NCBI RefSeq assembly: GCF_000416965.1
Contig: NZ_ATCL01000014.1
Span: 558,001 to 622,000 of the forward strand
Source of the DNA: Exiguobacterium chiriqhucha RW-2
Lineage (GTDB): Bacteria > Bacillota > Bacilli > Exiguobacteriales > Exiguobacteriaceae
Direction: 5' to 3'
DNA length: 64,000 nucleotides
Below, one piece after another: positions 49,619 through 58,177 of the stretch. Position 1 is the stretch's first letter. Each line of letters opens with the position of its first letter. The translations under genes were made by a program, and so were the position numbers. The notes under the pieces are model-generated. The model worked only from the letters and a program-made list of their open reading frames with translations. It was not told the DNA's origin and searched no databases.

Positions 49619-51940
49619 TTATTCTTGATATGTCTTCAATACTTCTTGTAGCGGGATTTGATCGATTTTCCGACGACTGATGAACGTACTTGCGAAGAAG
49701 AGGAGCGTCACCGCGCCGAGAGTATACAGCACGTACACCCATTCAAATTCGAGCGGCAGGACGAGGCCGTAATCTTCTGCGAACACGACGATGATGACCC
49801 GCAAGATGAGGAGGGCGATCGGGATGCTGAGGAGCGCAGAGGCGAGCGCGTACATGAAATAGCTGTTCAAAATCATCGAACGGACCTCACGCCGGTCATA
49901 GCCCATCACTTTCAACAGCGAGATGACGTAATAGTTTTTCTCGACCGTGAGCGCCGTCAAGACGAACAGGATACTGAAGGCGATCAATGCCGACCCGCCG
50001 ATCATGACGTTCATCATCAAGTTCATATATTCATTGATGGACTGGGACTGCTCGATGAGGCCGCTCCGAGAGATGATGGTCGGATAGTCCGTCTCGTCCG
50101 GACGTTCGGTCGCGTAAATGCCGTTGAACAACTCGTCCGTCGTCCCGTCCGACAACTGTTCGCTGAGAGCCGCACGCGATAGATAGACCGTGTCCCCCAT
50201 ATACTCATCCGCGATGCCTCTAATCGGATACGACAGCGTCTCGTCCTCGAGTTCGATCTTGAGGGTGTCCCCGGTCTCGAGTCCGAGTTTCAAGGCGAGC
50301 GAGGCGCTCACGATGACCTCGTCTGCGGCGGGCGTCAAGTCATTCCCATCTTCGTCTATAAGCCGATCGAGCGTGTTCGTCGCATCGAGCCCTTTCAACG
50401 TGACGAGCTTGTCTTCGACGAACGCGAACGGATAGGTGAGGAACGGTTCTTGTCCGTCACGAAGCGTGGGCTGCGTCGTCGTATACGCCTCATACGCATA
50501 GTCGGCCTCATTCAATTCCCCGACGGTCATCCGGTCGACGGCCCCGTTCATCATGAGGGCGAAGACGATGAGAAGGGTGGAGAACAGGATGCCGAGGAAG
50601 AAGATGATGAAACTGCCCGTGCTTTTGACGGCGTATAAATATTTGAACTTCGTCTTGCCGCGTGTGTTACGGAGCATGCGGCTGACGATTCGACTGAGGC
50701 GGTTGAGCGATACGTTGTCGCGAGGTGACAACAAAGCGAGCGCGCTCTCACCCATGATTTTATAAATGACCGCCCCTGCGACGAGTGCGAAGAAGAAGAG
50801 CGGGGCGAAGACGGCCGTGAGAAAGACGAGCGGGCTTTGAGCGATGGTGATGGACGGCAATAGATAGAAATCGAGATACAAGTTTTTGAGCGGTTCGGCG
50901 AAATAGAGCCCGAGAAAGTAGCCGATGACGAGCATGATGGTCGCGAACACCAAGATGAGCACCAGATACGGTATGGCAATTTGGCGTCGGTTATACCCGA
51001 TTGCTTTCAATAGACCGATTTGTCCGCGTTCGGCCTCGAGCATGTTCGAAATCAAGATGGCGACGATGATGACGGCGATGGAGACGATGAATAAGCTCAA
51101 GCCGAGCGCCATCGCTTTACCGGACGAGATTTCGCTATAGATGGCGCCGCTGCGCATGATGTTCTCCGTCTCCATGACCGAGATGACGAACGGGAGCTCG
51201 ACGTCCGTCACGACTGTCCCGTCGGCGGCACCAGCCAAACGGAACGATTCCGTGCCGGTCACTTCCTCGTAAGCGGTGTCCGTCATGAGGAGGAGCGTCT
51301 GCGTGCCCGGGTCGAGGTTAAAGTAATTTTCATCAAACAGCGGCAACGTATAGTCCGGGAACAGGACGAACCCGCTCACCGTGAACGGGCTGCCGAGGTC
51401 AATCGTGTCGCCGATGGCAACGTCGTTCTTCTCGGCGTATTTCGCGTTGATGGCGACCTCGTCGTCTCGCACGGGGCGCTTGCCCGCTTCGAGATACGAG
51501 AGGTTGATGGCGTCCGCTTCTTTCAAGACGAGTCCGCGGTGCTCACTCGAGCCGAACGGATAGTTAATCAGTTTTGAAGCACGCAGTTCGAGCGTCGCGT
51601 TGCCCATGTCACGCTCGACGGCATCAATCCGCGCCGTGACCAACGCATCGAAAGCCGCCTCGTCGACACGTTGCAAGTCCGATAGTGTATATCGACCTGA
51701 AGCGATGAAGTCGGCGAGGGCGGGGGCGGTTGCTTCTTCCGCGGTGACGCGGTTGAGCATCTCGACGGCAAAGTCTTCTTGATTCGATGACGCAAGATAT
51801 TCCTCGGTCGGGACTTCGATGCCGCTGATGCCATAAAACATCATCGTGTACGTGAGCGAGCTCATGACGATGATGACGGCGATGGCGAGAAGCTGCATCC
51901 ATTTACCGGCGAGCGTCTTCCATACATTTTTATAAAGCAT
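49619..51940 (-). CDS. Large FtsX-type ABC transporter permease
   Basis: A 773-residue membrane protein with the layout of MacB/FtsX-like permeases: an N-terminal helix, an extracytoplasmic region of ~240 residues, three helices with the FtsX block (EAERGQIGLLKAIGYNRRQIA), a further helix, a second outside domain (~470-640) and three more helices with a second block (EKNYYVISLLKVMGYDRREV). Both FtsX units are thus in one chain. ATG 51940 has GGGGGTGA upstream, overlapping the stop of the ATPase gene. Two-unit permeases of this kind often export peptides, lipids or antimicrobials. A GC-rich hairpin without T run follows the gene. Confidence 0.87.
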   Translation of the reverse strand: MLYKNVWKTLAGKWMQLLAIAVIIVMSSLTYTMMFYGISGIEVPTEEYLASSNQEDFAVEMLNRVTAEEATAPALADFIASGRYTLSDLQRVDEAAFDALVTARIDAVERDMGNATLELRASKLINYPFGSSEHRGLVLKEADAINLSYLEAGKRPVRDDEVAINAKYAEKNDVAIGDTIDLGSPFTVSGFVLFPDYTLPLFDENYFNLDPGTQTLLLMTDTAYEEVTGTESFRLAGAADGTVVTDVELPFVISVMETENIMRSGAIYSEISSGKAMALGLSLFIVSIAVIIVAILISNMLEAERGQIGLLKAIGYNRRQIAIPYLVLILVFATIMLVIGYFLGLYFAEPLKNLYLDFYLLPSITIAQSPLVFLTAVFAPLFFFALVAGAVIYKIMGESALALLSPRDNVSLNRLSRIVSRMLRNTRGKTKFKYLYAVKSTGSFIIFFLGILFSTLLIVFALMMNGAVDRMTVGELNEADYAYEAYTTTQPTLRDGQEPFLTYPFAFVEDKLVTLKGLDATNTLDRLIDEDGNDLTPAADEVIVSASLALKLGLETGDTLKIELEDETLSYPIRGIADEYMGDTVYLSRAALSEQLSDGTTDELFNGIYATERPDETDYPTIISRSGLIEQSQSINEYMNLMMNVMIGGSALIAFSILFVLTALTVEKNYYVISLLKVMGYDRREVRSMILNSYFMYALASALLSIPIALLILRVIIVVFAEDYGLVLPLEFEWVYVLYTLGAVTLLFFASTFISRRKIDQIPLQEVLKTYQE

Positions 51941-51945
51941 CTGTC

Positions 51946-52644
51946 TCACCCCCAGTGGATGTCACGAGCAGATCGTTTAATCGGGTTGTGCGTCAATTCA
52001 ATAATTCGACCCGAGTTCATTTTGATGACGTCATCGGCCATCTCGCTGATGCCGGTGTTGTGCGTGATGACGACGACGGTCTTGTCATACTCCTTGTTCA
52101 ACCGTTCGAGCAGTTCGAGCACCCGTTTCGAGTTGTCCTCGTCGAGCGACCCCGTCGGTTCGTCACAGAAGACGATGGACGGATTTTTGGCGAGGCTGCG
52201 GGCGACCGAGACGCGCTGTTGTTCGCCACCGGACAGTTGGTACGGATACTTGTCGCGGGCGGCCGTCAGTCCGACCTGCTCAAGCAATTCATCGATTGGG
52301 AGTGGGTTGTCAGATAAATCGGCCCCGATTTGAATGTTTTCATAGACGGTCAGGTTTTGGAGCAGATTATACTGTTGAAAGATAAAGCCGAGATGGTCGC
52401 GCCGAAACGCGGTCATTTGTTCCGGGGACAACTTGGTCAGGACGGTATCACCGAACGTGATTGTCCCGGACGTCACCGTGTCGAGTCCGCTGATGACGTT
52501 CAACAGCGTGCTCTTGCCGCTCCCGCTCGGTCCCAGGATCACGACGAACGCGCCGTCCTGAATCGTCAACTCGATGTCTTTAAGCGCCGCCGTCTCGACA
52601 TCCCCGGTCTTATAGATTTTATTGACGTGCTCGATGTGAATCAT
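51946..52644 (-). CDS. ABC transporter ATP-binding protein (LolD/MacB type)
   Basis: A 232-residue ATPase. Walker A GPSGSGKST, signature LSGGEQQRVSVARSL, Walker B IVFCDEPTGSLDE, H-loop VITHNTG, with the EP-T-G-x-L-D context typical of the LolD/MacB/SalX group. It starts behind AAAGGAGGAA and ends 5 bp before the large permease gene, so the two form one transporter. No two-component sensor system of the Bce type adjoins it. Confidence 0.9.
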   Translation of the reverse strand: MIHIEHVNKIYKTGDVETAALKDIELTIQDGAFVVILGPSGSGKSTLLNVISGLDTVTSGTITFGDTVLTKLSPEQMTAFRRDHLGFIFQQYNLLQNLTVYENIQIGADLSDNPLPIDELLEQVGLTAARDKYPYQLSGGEQQRVSVARSLAKNPSIVFCDEPTGSLDEDNSKRVLELLERLNKEYDKTVVVITHNTGISEMADDVIKMNSGRIIELTHNPIKRSARDIHWG

Positions 52645-52813
52645 GCCGATTCCTCCTTTGTCCGATGCTATCTTTTACCCGTTTCAGGCGCATTGTGGAC
52701 GGGAATATGTGAAACTTCAAGGGAATTCGATTTTTGAAAAAATAGTGAAACCGCTTCACCTGTGATAAAATAATATTACCAGGTACTAATTTTGATTGAA
52801 GGAGAGCCCTAAC

Positions 52814-53644
52814 ATGAAAATTGCTTATATTACGGACAGCACCGTTGTCCTTCCAGATTCGATTCAGCACCACCCGGACATCCATATCGTCCCGCTCTAC
52901 GTCGTCAAAGGGGATCAACCGTATAAAGATGGGGTCGAGGTCGATGCCAAGACCGTGTACGAATGGATTGATGCGGGCGAACGCGTCTCGACGAGCCAAC
53001 CGGCCATCGGCGACTTCGTCACATTGTATGAAGGAATCAAAGATCAGTATGACATGGGCATCGCCGTCCACTTGTCATCCGACTTGAGCGGCACGTATTC
53101 GGCATCGGTCCAAGGCGCAGAGATCGCTGAGTTCAAATTGCTCGCGATTGACTCGCGGGCCGGGATCTATACGATGGGACTCATGCTCGAAGAGTTGATT
53201 GAACGTGTCGAACGCGGTGACGCGCTCGAGGACGTCGAAGCGTATATGAAACAACGTGTCGAGGATGTCCGCATCGAGTTGATTTTGCAAAACTTGACGC
53301 AGATGCAAAAGGGTGGACGTATCTCGAAGTCGAAAGCGCTCATCGGCAACATGTTGCAGTTGAAACCGGTGCTCCGTTTCGAAGACGGGCTCATCGTCCC
53401 ATATCAGACGGTCCGGACGTATAAAAAAGCGCAGGCCCAGCTGTTCGAAGCACTTCGTCAAGCCATCGATTCAGGCGAGTGTACGGACGTTTCGATTTTC
53501 CACGGAAACGTGCCAGAACTGGCCGAGTCGTGGAAGCGGGAGCTCGGTGACAAAGCTAAGATTCGGGTCGACACGCTCGCTCCGCTACTCGGAGCACACA
53601 CAGGGTCGGGCTCAATCGGCATCTCGTTTTTAAAAGCAAAGTGA
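52814..53644 (+). CDS. DegV-family fatty-acid-binding protein (second of two)
   Basis: A 276-residue DegV/FakB-type protein. ATG 52814 follows AAGGAGAG by 7 bp. It shows KIAYITDSTVVLPD, VSTSQPAIGDFVTLYE, AVHLSSDLSGTYSAS, and LTQMQKGGRISKSKAL, then GAHTGSGSIGISF near the C-terminus; these residues bind the fatty acid carboxylate in FakB structures. It differs clearly from the copy at 46575, so the two probably prefer different acyl chains. A GTGAA-N5-TTCAC dyad lies upstream (52749-52763). Confidence 0.92.
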   Translation: MKIAYITDSTVVLPDSIQHHPDIHIVPLYVVKGDQPYKDGVEVDAKTVYEWIDAGERVSTSQPAIGDFVTLYEGIKDQYDMGIAVHLSSDLSGTYSASVQGAEIAEFKLLAIDSRAGIYTMGLMLEELIERVERGDALEDVEAYMKQRVEDVRIELILQNLTQMQKGGRISKSKALIGNMLQLKPVLRFEDGLIVPYQTVRTYKKAQAQLFEALRQAIDSGECTDVSIFHGNVPELAESWKRELGDKAKIRVDTLAPLLGAHTGSGSIGISFLKAK

Positions 53645-53650
53645 TGACAG

Positions 53651-53679
53651 GATCGTGACGAGAGTCGCGGTCTTTTTTT
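53651..53679 (+). terminator. Intrinsic terminator of the second degV gene
   Basis: Arms GATCGTGAC (53651-53659) and GTCGCGGTC (53664-53672) with two G-U pairs, then seven T residues. Confidence 0.88.
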
Positions 53680-53773
53680 CATTGTCAAAACTTTCAAACA
53701 ACGGCTGGAATCTTCAACCAAGAACCTTCATACTGTGTAAGAATGATAACGGAAAAAGGAAAGGGGGGAGACG

Positions 53774-55456
53774 ATGCGATTTCGGAAGTACCTCGTCAGG
53801 AGCTGGTTCTCGTGGTCGATCGTCTTCATGGGGATTCTCTCCTATATGTGGCTCGGTATCGGGACGTTTGATTGGTCGTTGTTTTGGTTCATCTTTACGC
53901 TCGGTGCCCTGTTCGTCATGAATCCGCTCAAGCGGCGGCACTTGCACTTCACGTTCCATGAGATGTTTGTCTTTATGACGTTCTTCTTGTACGGTCTGCT
54001 CCCAGCCTTATTGATGGGACAGCTCCTGCTGCTCACATTCCAGGCCCGGACGTTCGCCAACAAAGTCGGGCGGCGACGATTCTTACATTTCTATCCGCTC
54101 AATACGTTGATTGAGGCGATGTTGCTCGTCTTACCAGGACTCGTCTACTTGCGGCTCGGCGGACAAATTGGTCCCAACGTCCATCTGCTCGAGCAAGGTA
54201 CGGCGCTACTCGGTTTCTTCGCGATCTTGTTCCTCGTCCTCGGATTCAGTTTCCTCATGTCGCGGTTCTTGATCGGGGAACGGATTCCGCTCCCGATCAT
54301 GTGGCGTCTGCTCCGATTCGACTGGCTCGTCATCTCGCTCGAGCTATTGTTCACGATGGTCGCGATTGAGGCGTTCCAACTGTTCGGCTACACCGGACTG
54401 ATGGCGACGTTCCTCATTCTGTCGCTCCTCAAGATGGGGCTGTCCAAAGCGACGGAGACCGAGGAGACGCAGTCGAAAATTGATCAAGTCGAGCGTTTGA
54501 AAGAACAGCTCTACCGGGTCGACAACGAACAACTGCTCATCGAGAAGTTTTGGAACGGGTTAAGAGAAGTCGTCGAACTTGAACGTGGCTGGCTACAAGT
54601 CAATCGAACCGGCGACCGCACGTTCTATGACGTCAGCGGACGAAAGTCAAAACCGATTGCCGACGCCTTTACGCTCGAACGGCATCGGGATGCGGAAGAG
54701 CCGTACTTCGTGTACGATTCGCTCCATGAGTGGCATCCCGACCTGCAGGCACAACAGACCGAGTTACATCATTCGGCCCTCGTCATCCAGCCCGTTTCGA
54801 GCACGACGAACGCGGTCAGTTGCATGATTTCGACGACAGCGAACGGCGCGTATGAAGGGGCGATCGCCGTCGAGATTCATCGACTGTTGAAAACCTTGTC
54901 CTGGTCACTCGAACGGATTGACGAGCGCAACCGGCTCCAGCATGAGAGCCTGACCGACCCGATGACCGGACTGCCGAACCAGCGGGCGCTCAAACGATGG
55001 ACGAAGGAGCGATTGAACGACATCGCCTCGTATCCGTTGTCCGTGTTCTTGGTCGACTTGGATCATTTCAAGGCGATTAACGATACGTATGGCCATGCGT
55101 TCGGGGATGAAGTGTTAATCGAAGCCGGGGCGTTGTTCAGTCGTCTCGTCCGAAGTGGTGACCTCGTCACTCGATATGGCGGCGAGGAGTTCGTGTTCGT
55201 CTTTCCGCGCATGAACGAGGCGGCCGCGCTCGTGACGGGAGAGAAGATCCGCCAAGCGCTACGCGCCCATCCGTTCGGCTCCGAAGGGATCCGCGTCCAA
55301 GTGACGGCGAGCATCGGCATCGAGACGATCCACGAGTACGACGACCTCGACACGCTACTCCGCCACGCCGACCGCGCCATGTATGTCGGTGCAAAATTCA
55401 ACGGCCGGGACCGTGTCGCCCATTATCGCGACACGTCGACGGAACGGATTCAATGA
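53774..55456 (+). CDS. Membrane-bound diguanylate cyclase (GGEEF)
   Basis: A 560-residue protein behind AAAGGGGGGAG. The N-terminal ~210 residues contain six or so hydrophobic segments, resembling a 5TM-type sensory module. A short coiled coil (~215-245) leads to a GAF-like region (~250-385) and the GGDEF domain (~395-550). The motif is GGEEF at about 469-473 within YGGEEFVFVF, with an RSGD inhibitory site five residues upstream, so it should be an active, feedback-inhibited cyclase. It lies alone between terminators and complements the two c-di-GMP hydrolase-type proteins of this window. Confidence 0.92.
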   Translation: MRFRKYLVRSWFSWSIVFMGILSYMWLGIGTFDWSLFWFIFTLGALFVMNPLKRRHLHFTFHEMFVFMTFFLYGLLPALLMGQLLLLTFQARTFANKVGRRRFLHFYPLNTLIEAMLLVLPGLVYLRLGGQIGPNVHLLEQGTALLGFFAILFLVLGFSFLMSRFLIGERIPLPIMWRLLRFDWLVISLELLFTMVAIEAFQLFGYTGLMATFLILSLLKMGLSKATETEETQSKIDQVERLKEQLYRVDNEQLLIEKFWNGLREVVELERGWLQVNRTGDRTFYDVSGRKSKPIADAFTLERHRDAEEPYFVYDSLHEWHPDLQAQQTELHHSALVIQPVSSTTNAVSCMISTTANGAYEGAIAVEIHRLLKTLSWSLERIDERNRLQHESLTDPMTGLPNQRALKRWTKERLNDIASYPLSVFLVDLDHFKAINDTYGHAFGDEVLIEAGALFSRLVRSGDLVTRYGGEEFVFVFPRMNEAAALVTGEKIRQALRAHPFGSEGIRVQVTASIGIETIHEYDDLDTLLRHADRAMYVGAKFNGRDRVAHYRDTSTERIQ

Positions 55457-55462
55457 TGAAAG

Positions 55463-55493
55463 AGAACACCAATAAGCCGGTGTTCTTCTTTTT
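55463..55493 (+). terminator. Intrinsic terminator of the diguanylate cyclase gene
   Basis: Arms AGAACACC (55463-55470) and GGTGTTCT (55479-55486), eight-base loop, then TCTTTTT. Confidence 0.88.
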
Positions 55494-55506
55494 CGTCTAA
55501 TCAACA

Positions 55507-55638
55507 TGAACGATGTTCGGCCGACGCCCTCCGTTCCTGGGGCGATGCGGATGACTCCGCAGCGCATGCCGCGCTTTACGGGGTCATCCTTGCATCGCTC
55601 TCCCCTAGGAGTTCGGGCACCGGCCAAGGCATCGTTCA
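55507..55638 (+). repeat. Long imperfect palindromic element, copy 1
   Basis: A 132-bp sequence that can fold end to end. Terminal arms TGAACGATG (55507-55515) and CATCGTTCA (55630-55638) are perfect. Inside, GGCC pairs with GGCC, GCCC with GGGC, GCGATGC (55542-55548) with GCATCGC (55592-55598), GGATGACTCC (55549-55558) with GGGGTCATCC (55580-55589), and AGCGC (55561-55565) with GCGCT (55571-55575) at the tip. No coding frame is credible. In outline it resembles hairpin repeats dispersed in Bacillaceae genomes. A further CGTTCAA/TTGAACG hairpin (55633-55652) overlaps its right end. Confidence 0.75.
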
Positions 55639-55704
55639 ACAAATATTGAACGAACTTTCATGTCTGACACGGGACATTGATGTACCGTTGCGCGTTCGAT
55701 GCGC

Positions 55705-55815
55705 TCGTCCGTCGGCGCCCCGACTCTTGCAGGATAGCAATCCGACGGAGACCCAGCAGCGTAAGCGATGCGGCTCCGGGATTGCCTGCAGAAAGCGTGG
55801 GCGCCGAAAGGACGA
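55705..55815 (-). repeat. Long imperfect palindromic element, copy 2 (opposite orientation)
   Basis: A 111-bp foldback 66 bp from copy 1. Arms: TCGTCC (55705-55710) with GGACGA (55810-55815); CGGCGCCC (55713-55720) with GGGCGCCG (55799-55806); TGCAGG (55728-55733) with CCTGCA (55785-55790); GCAATCC (55737-55743) with GGATTGC (55779-55785); GGAG with CTCC near the tip. Read on the minus strand its right end (ATCCTGCAAGAGTCGGGG) resembles the right end of copy 1 on the plus strand (TCCCCTAGGAGTTCGGGC), so both appear to be one family. No credible coding frame. Confidence 0.7.
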
Positions 55816-55829
55816 TGACGCAACATCTA

Positions 55830-55868
55830 CAAAATAAAGGAGGACACCGGATACCCGGCGTCCTCCTT
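55830..55868 (-). terminator. Intrinsic terminator of the HNH-repeat protein gene
   Basis: Minus-strand arms AAGGAGGAC (55868-55860) and GTCCTCCTT (55845-55837) around a CCGG-containing loop, followed by TATTTTG. Confidence 0.8.
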
Positions 55869-55880
55869 ATGAATGAAAGA

Positions 55881-56522
55881 TTATAATTTCTGATTGAAAA
55901 TTTCTGACTCGACCGCGTGAATCGCAGCCGACCATGAACCGTAACGATGAAGAATTGCTTTTGTGGAGGGTTTGTTGTTTCGTTTTGCCCATTCGCGATA
56001 CGCTTCGAAGGAAAGAGAGAAGCCCATCTCGTGAATCGCTTCACGGAGTGCGGTGGAGAGCTCTGATTTCGAGTACGTCACACTCGCTTCAAGTCCGGCT
56101 TCGGCGCAGGCGTCATGCCACGAACCGAACGTCTTGACGATATGGTAATGGCTCGGTGCTTTCGGATGAAGCTTGCGCCATTCCTGATACTTTTTAAGCG
56201 TGATAATCGATCCCATGTCGCGCGAGTAGAGGGCGAGTGTCTCGATGATATCTTCACGCGTGTACTTTGGCATTTTGTCCGGGAGATCGACAGTCGCCTC
56301 TCCGTGCCATTCATAGCCGGCGATTGCAAGCGCCTCGGCCCATGACCCGAACTGTCGGATAATCGACTCGGGAGATGGCCAGCTTTGTTCCATCGCGAAG
56401 CGACGATACACAGAGCGTCGTGGACGTTCCTTCAACAAGTCGCCGAGCAGTCGAATACAGTGAATCATCCTCTGCTGTTCGGTGGACAAGTGGTGGGATT
56501 TAGTGGATAGCGTTTGACTCAA
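55881..56522 (-). CDS. Protein made of three HNH-endonuclease-associated repeats
   Basis: A 213-residue basic, soluble protein. I choose TTG 56522, which has AAGGAGGA 7 bp upstream; ATG 56549 has no ribosome binding site and would read through that site. Three repeats of about 55 residues each end in the same pattern: IIRQFGSWAEALAIAGYE, IVKTFGSWHDACAEAGLE and ILHRYGSWSAAIHAVE, preceded by a W-x-x-P/K-S segment. This is the homing-endonuclease-associated repeat, thought to bind DNA. No HNH nuclease motif is present, so it may be a nuclease remnant or a DNA-binding protein in its own right. It lies beside the palindromic repeats. Confidence 0.78.
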   Translation of the reverse strand: MSQTLSTKSHHLSTEQQRMIHCIRLLGDLLKERPRRSVYRRFAMEQSWPSPESIIRQFGSWAEALAIAGYEWHGEATVDLPDKMPKYTREDIIETLALYSRDMGSIITLKKYQEWRKLHPKAPSHYHIVKTFGSWHDACAEAGLEASVTYSKSELSTALREAIHEMGFSLSFEAYREWAKRNNKPSTKAILHRYGSWSAAIHAVESEIFNQKL

Positions 56523-56975
56523 TGATGGTTCCTCCTTCCATGGACTCATATCTGAACCGACAAAGATGACGAAGTTGCTTCTACAATCATACTATCGGCC
56601 AGTTTTTACAATTTATAAGTGCATTGTTCAAGTTTTTTTAAACCGATTTTACGAACCGATAGGTCTAAAGTCATGTTTGTACTTTGAAAAAATGGTAACA
56701 GTTCTATTACAAATTTAATATTAAATGGGTTCAATTGTAAACAAAAAGTTTTATCGTGGCTAATATGTAATAATCTGTACGAAAAAGTACCCAACTGGCC
56801 AATGGGGTCATCACCGTCGCACCAGTTGAGTACTCTTCTATAATAAATTTAATTTTCAGACTAATCAAATGAAAGTTTTGAAAATAACGATTTTTTTTTG
56901 AAAGGGTGGTCAGTGAAACGGACGGTCTGCTAAAATAATGGAATTGATGTAAATAAGAAAAGAGGATATTACGAT
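56523..56975. other. AT-rich gene-free stretch with a large inverted repeat
   Basis: About 450 bp with no supported gene, clearly richer in A+T than its flanks. It contains an inverted repeat AGTAC-CC-AACTGG (56786-56798) and CCAGTT-GA-GTACT (56822-56834) around a GC-rich 23-bp centre. A weak promoter for uppP may be TGGTCA (56907-56912) with TAAAAT (56931-56936), 18-bp spacing. Short open frames here lack ribosome binding sites. Confidence 0.5.
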
Positions 56976-57788
56976 ATGACAATATGGTTATTTTATCTGC
57001 TGCTCGGCTTGATTCAAGGCTTTACCGAGCCGATTCCAATTTCATCGAGCGGTCACTTGGTCATCTTCCAAGAACTGTTTGATATCCAATTACCAGGTCT
57101 CTCATTCGAGATTTTCGTGAACTTTGCTTCACTGCTCGCTGTTTTGACGATTTATCGGCAGGACGTCGTCCGTCTCGTCGTCAGTCTATGGACGTTCTTG
57201 TTTAAAAAAGACCGCAGTGACGAGACGATGGTCGACGTCAAGTTCATTGGTCTCTTGCTCGTCGCCACGGTCCCGGCCGGTGTGCTCGGCGTCCTGTTCG
57301 GCGATTGGATTGGCGAGAAGCTCAGCGGCGTCGCCACGGTCGGTTATACGCTTATCTTGACCGGCGTTGCGCTCTGGTTCATCCGGAATATGCGAGGGAA
57401 TAAAGGAGACGGCGGCATCACGCTCCGCGACGCCATCTTGATCGGTCTCGCCCAAGCGGTCGCGCTCATCCCAGGCATCAGTCGTTCCGGGGCGACAATC
57501 GTCATGGCGATGTTGCTCGGCATCAAGCAAGAGTCGGCGCTTCGTTTCTCGTTCTTCCTTTTCATCCCGATTAGTCTCGGGGTGACGATTTTAGATGGAC
57601 CGGAGTTGTTCACGAATCCAGAGACACGTGATTTGTTCGGACCGCTCATCTTGGCGTTCATCGCCTCGTATGCGCTCACGGCGATCTCGCTCAAATGGTT
57701 CCAACACATCATGGCGAAAGGCGAGCTCAAATACTTCTCGTTCTATTGCTGGATTGTCGGACTCCTCGTCGTTTTATTCTTGGCTTGA
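56976..57788 (+). CDS. uppP: Undecaprenyl-diphosphate phosphatase
   Basis: A 270-residue BacA/UppP-type membrane enzyme with about eight helices. It removes a phosphate from undecaprenyl diphosphate to recycle the lipid carrier for peptidoglycan and wall polymers, and gives bacitracin tolerance. The two active-site motifs are QGFTEPIPISSSGHLVIF (glutamate and serine region) and ALIPGISRSGATI (arginine and serine region). GFTEPIP is a variant of the more common GLTEFLPVSS. ATG follows AGAGG. Single gene with a terminator. Confidence 0.94.
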   Translation: MTIWLFYLLLGLIQGFTEPIPISSSGHLVIFQELFDIQLPGLSFEIFVNFASLLAVLTIYRQDVVRLVVSLWTFLFKKDRSDETMVDVKFIGLLLVATVPAGVLGVLFGDWIGEKLSGVATVGYTLILTGVALWFIRNMRGNKGDGGITLRDAILIGLAQAVALIPGISRSGATIVMAMLLGIKQESALRFSFFLFIPISLGVTILDGPELFTNPETRDLFGPLILAFIASYALTAISLKWFQHIMAKGELKYFSFYCWIVGLLVVLFLA

Positions 57789-57796
57789 TTTACAAG

Positions 57797-57825
57797 GCGC
57801 TGCTCATACGAGCGGCGCTTTTTTT
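57797..57825 (+). terminator. Intrinsic terminator of uppP
   Basis: Arms GCGCTGCTC (57797-57805) and GAGCGGCGC (57810-57818), one G-U pair, ATAC loop, then seven T residues. Confidence 0.92.
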
Positions 57826-57885
57826 GCGCATTTCGTTTTGCCATCCATTTATTTTTGCGCTAAAGTGGAAACGTACAAACAAATA

Positions 57886-58022
57886 TTCCTTCGGGGTCGG
57901 GTGAAAGTCCCAACCGGCGGTGATGGGCGCGAGCCTTAAGTCCGTGACCCGGGCGCACGTGTGCGAACGGTGGATCTAGTGCGATTCTAGAGCCGACAGT
58001 ATAGTCTGGATGGGAGAAGGAA
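57886..58022 (+). ncRNA. FMN riboswitch (RFN element)
   Basis: The conserved RFN blocks appear in order: TTCGGGGTCGGGTGAAAGTC, CCGGCGGTGATG, AGTCCGTGACCC, GGTGGATC, TGCGATTCTAGAGCCGACAG and TATAGTCTGGATGGGAGAAGG (closing strand, here quoted in part). It binds FMN and controls the riboflavin operon; the intrinsic terminator at 58121-58151 is the likely expression switch. Binding of FMN should favour that terminator and lower ribDE-ribBA-ribH expression. Confidence 0.96.
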
Positions 58023-58120
58023 ACATGACAGGTCCATGCGACCTGTAGTTCGTCGTACGTTTTTCTGTAAAGAAAACGCTTATTTGGCTTGCCCAAATGA
58101 CGATGAACGACTCCCACCGA

Positions 58121-58151
58121 GACCTTGAGGATCATTCCTTGAGGTCTTTTT
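58121..58151 (+). terminator. Riboswitch-controlled terminator ahead of ribD
   Basis: Arms GACCTTGAGG (58121-58130) and CCTTGAGGTC (58137-58146) pair with two G-U pairs, six-base loop, followed by TTTTT. It lies between the FMN aptamer and the ribD ribosome binding site. Confidence 0.85.
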
Positions 58152-58177
58152 GTTTGTACGAAACAAGGAGGGAGATT

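Noticed and set aside
52749-52763. GTGAA-N5-TTCAC dyad before the second degV gene as a cre site
   Set aside because: It matches cre only in the centre and fails at the outer positions, so only the dyad itself is noted.
55507-55815. Possible degenerate transposase gene in the repeat region
   Set aside because: The frames here are short and arginine-rich and follow the palindrome arms; no transposase motif was seen.
56606-56982. Short open frames in the AT-rich gap before uppP
   Set aside because: No ribosome binding sites and no credible protein character; expected by chance in AT-rich DNA.
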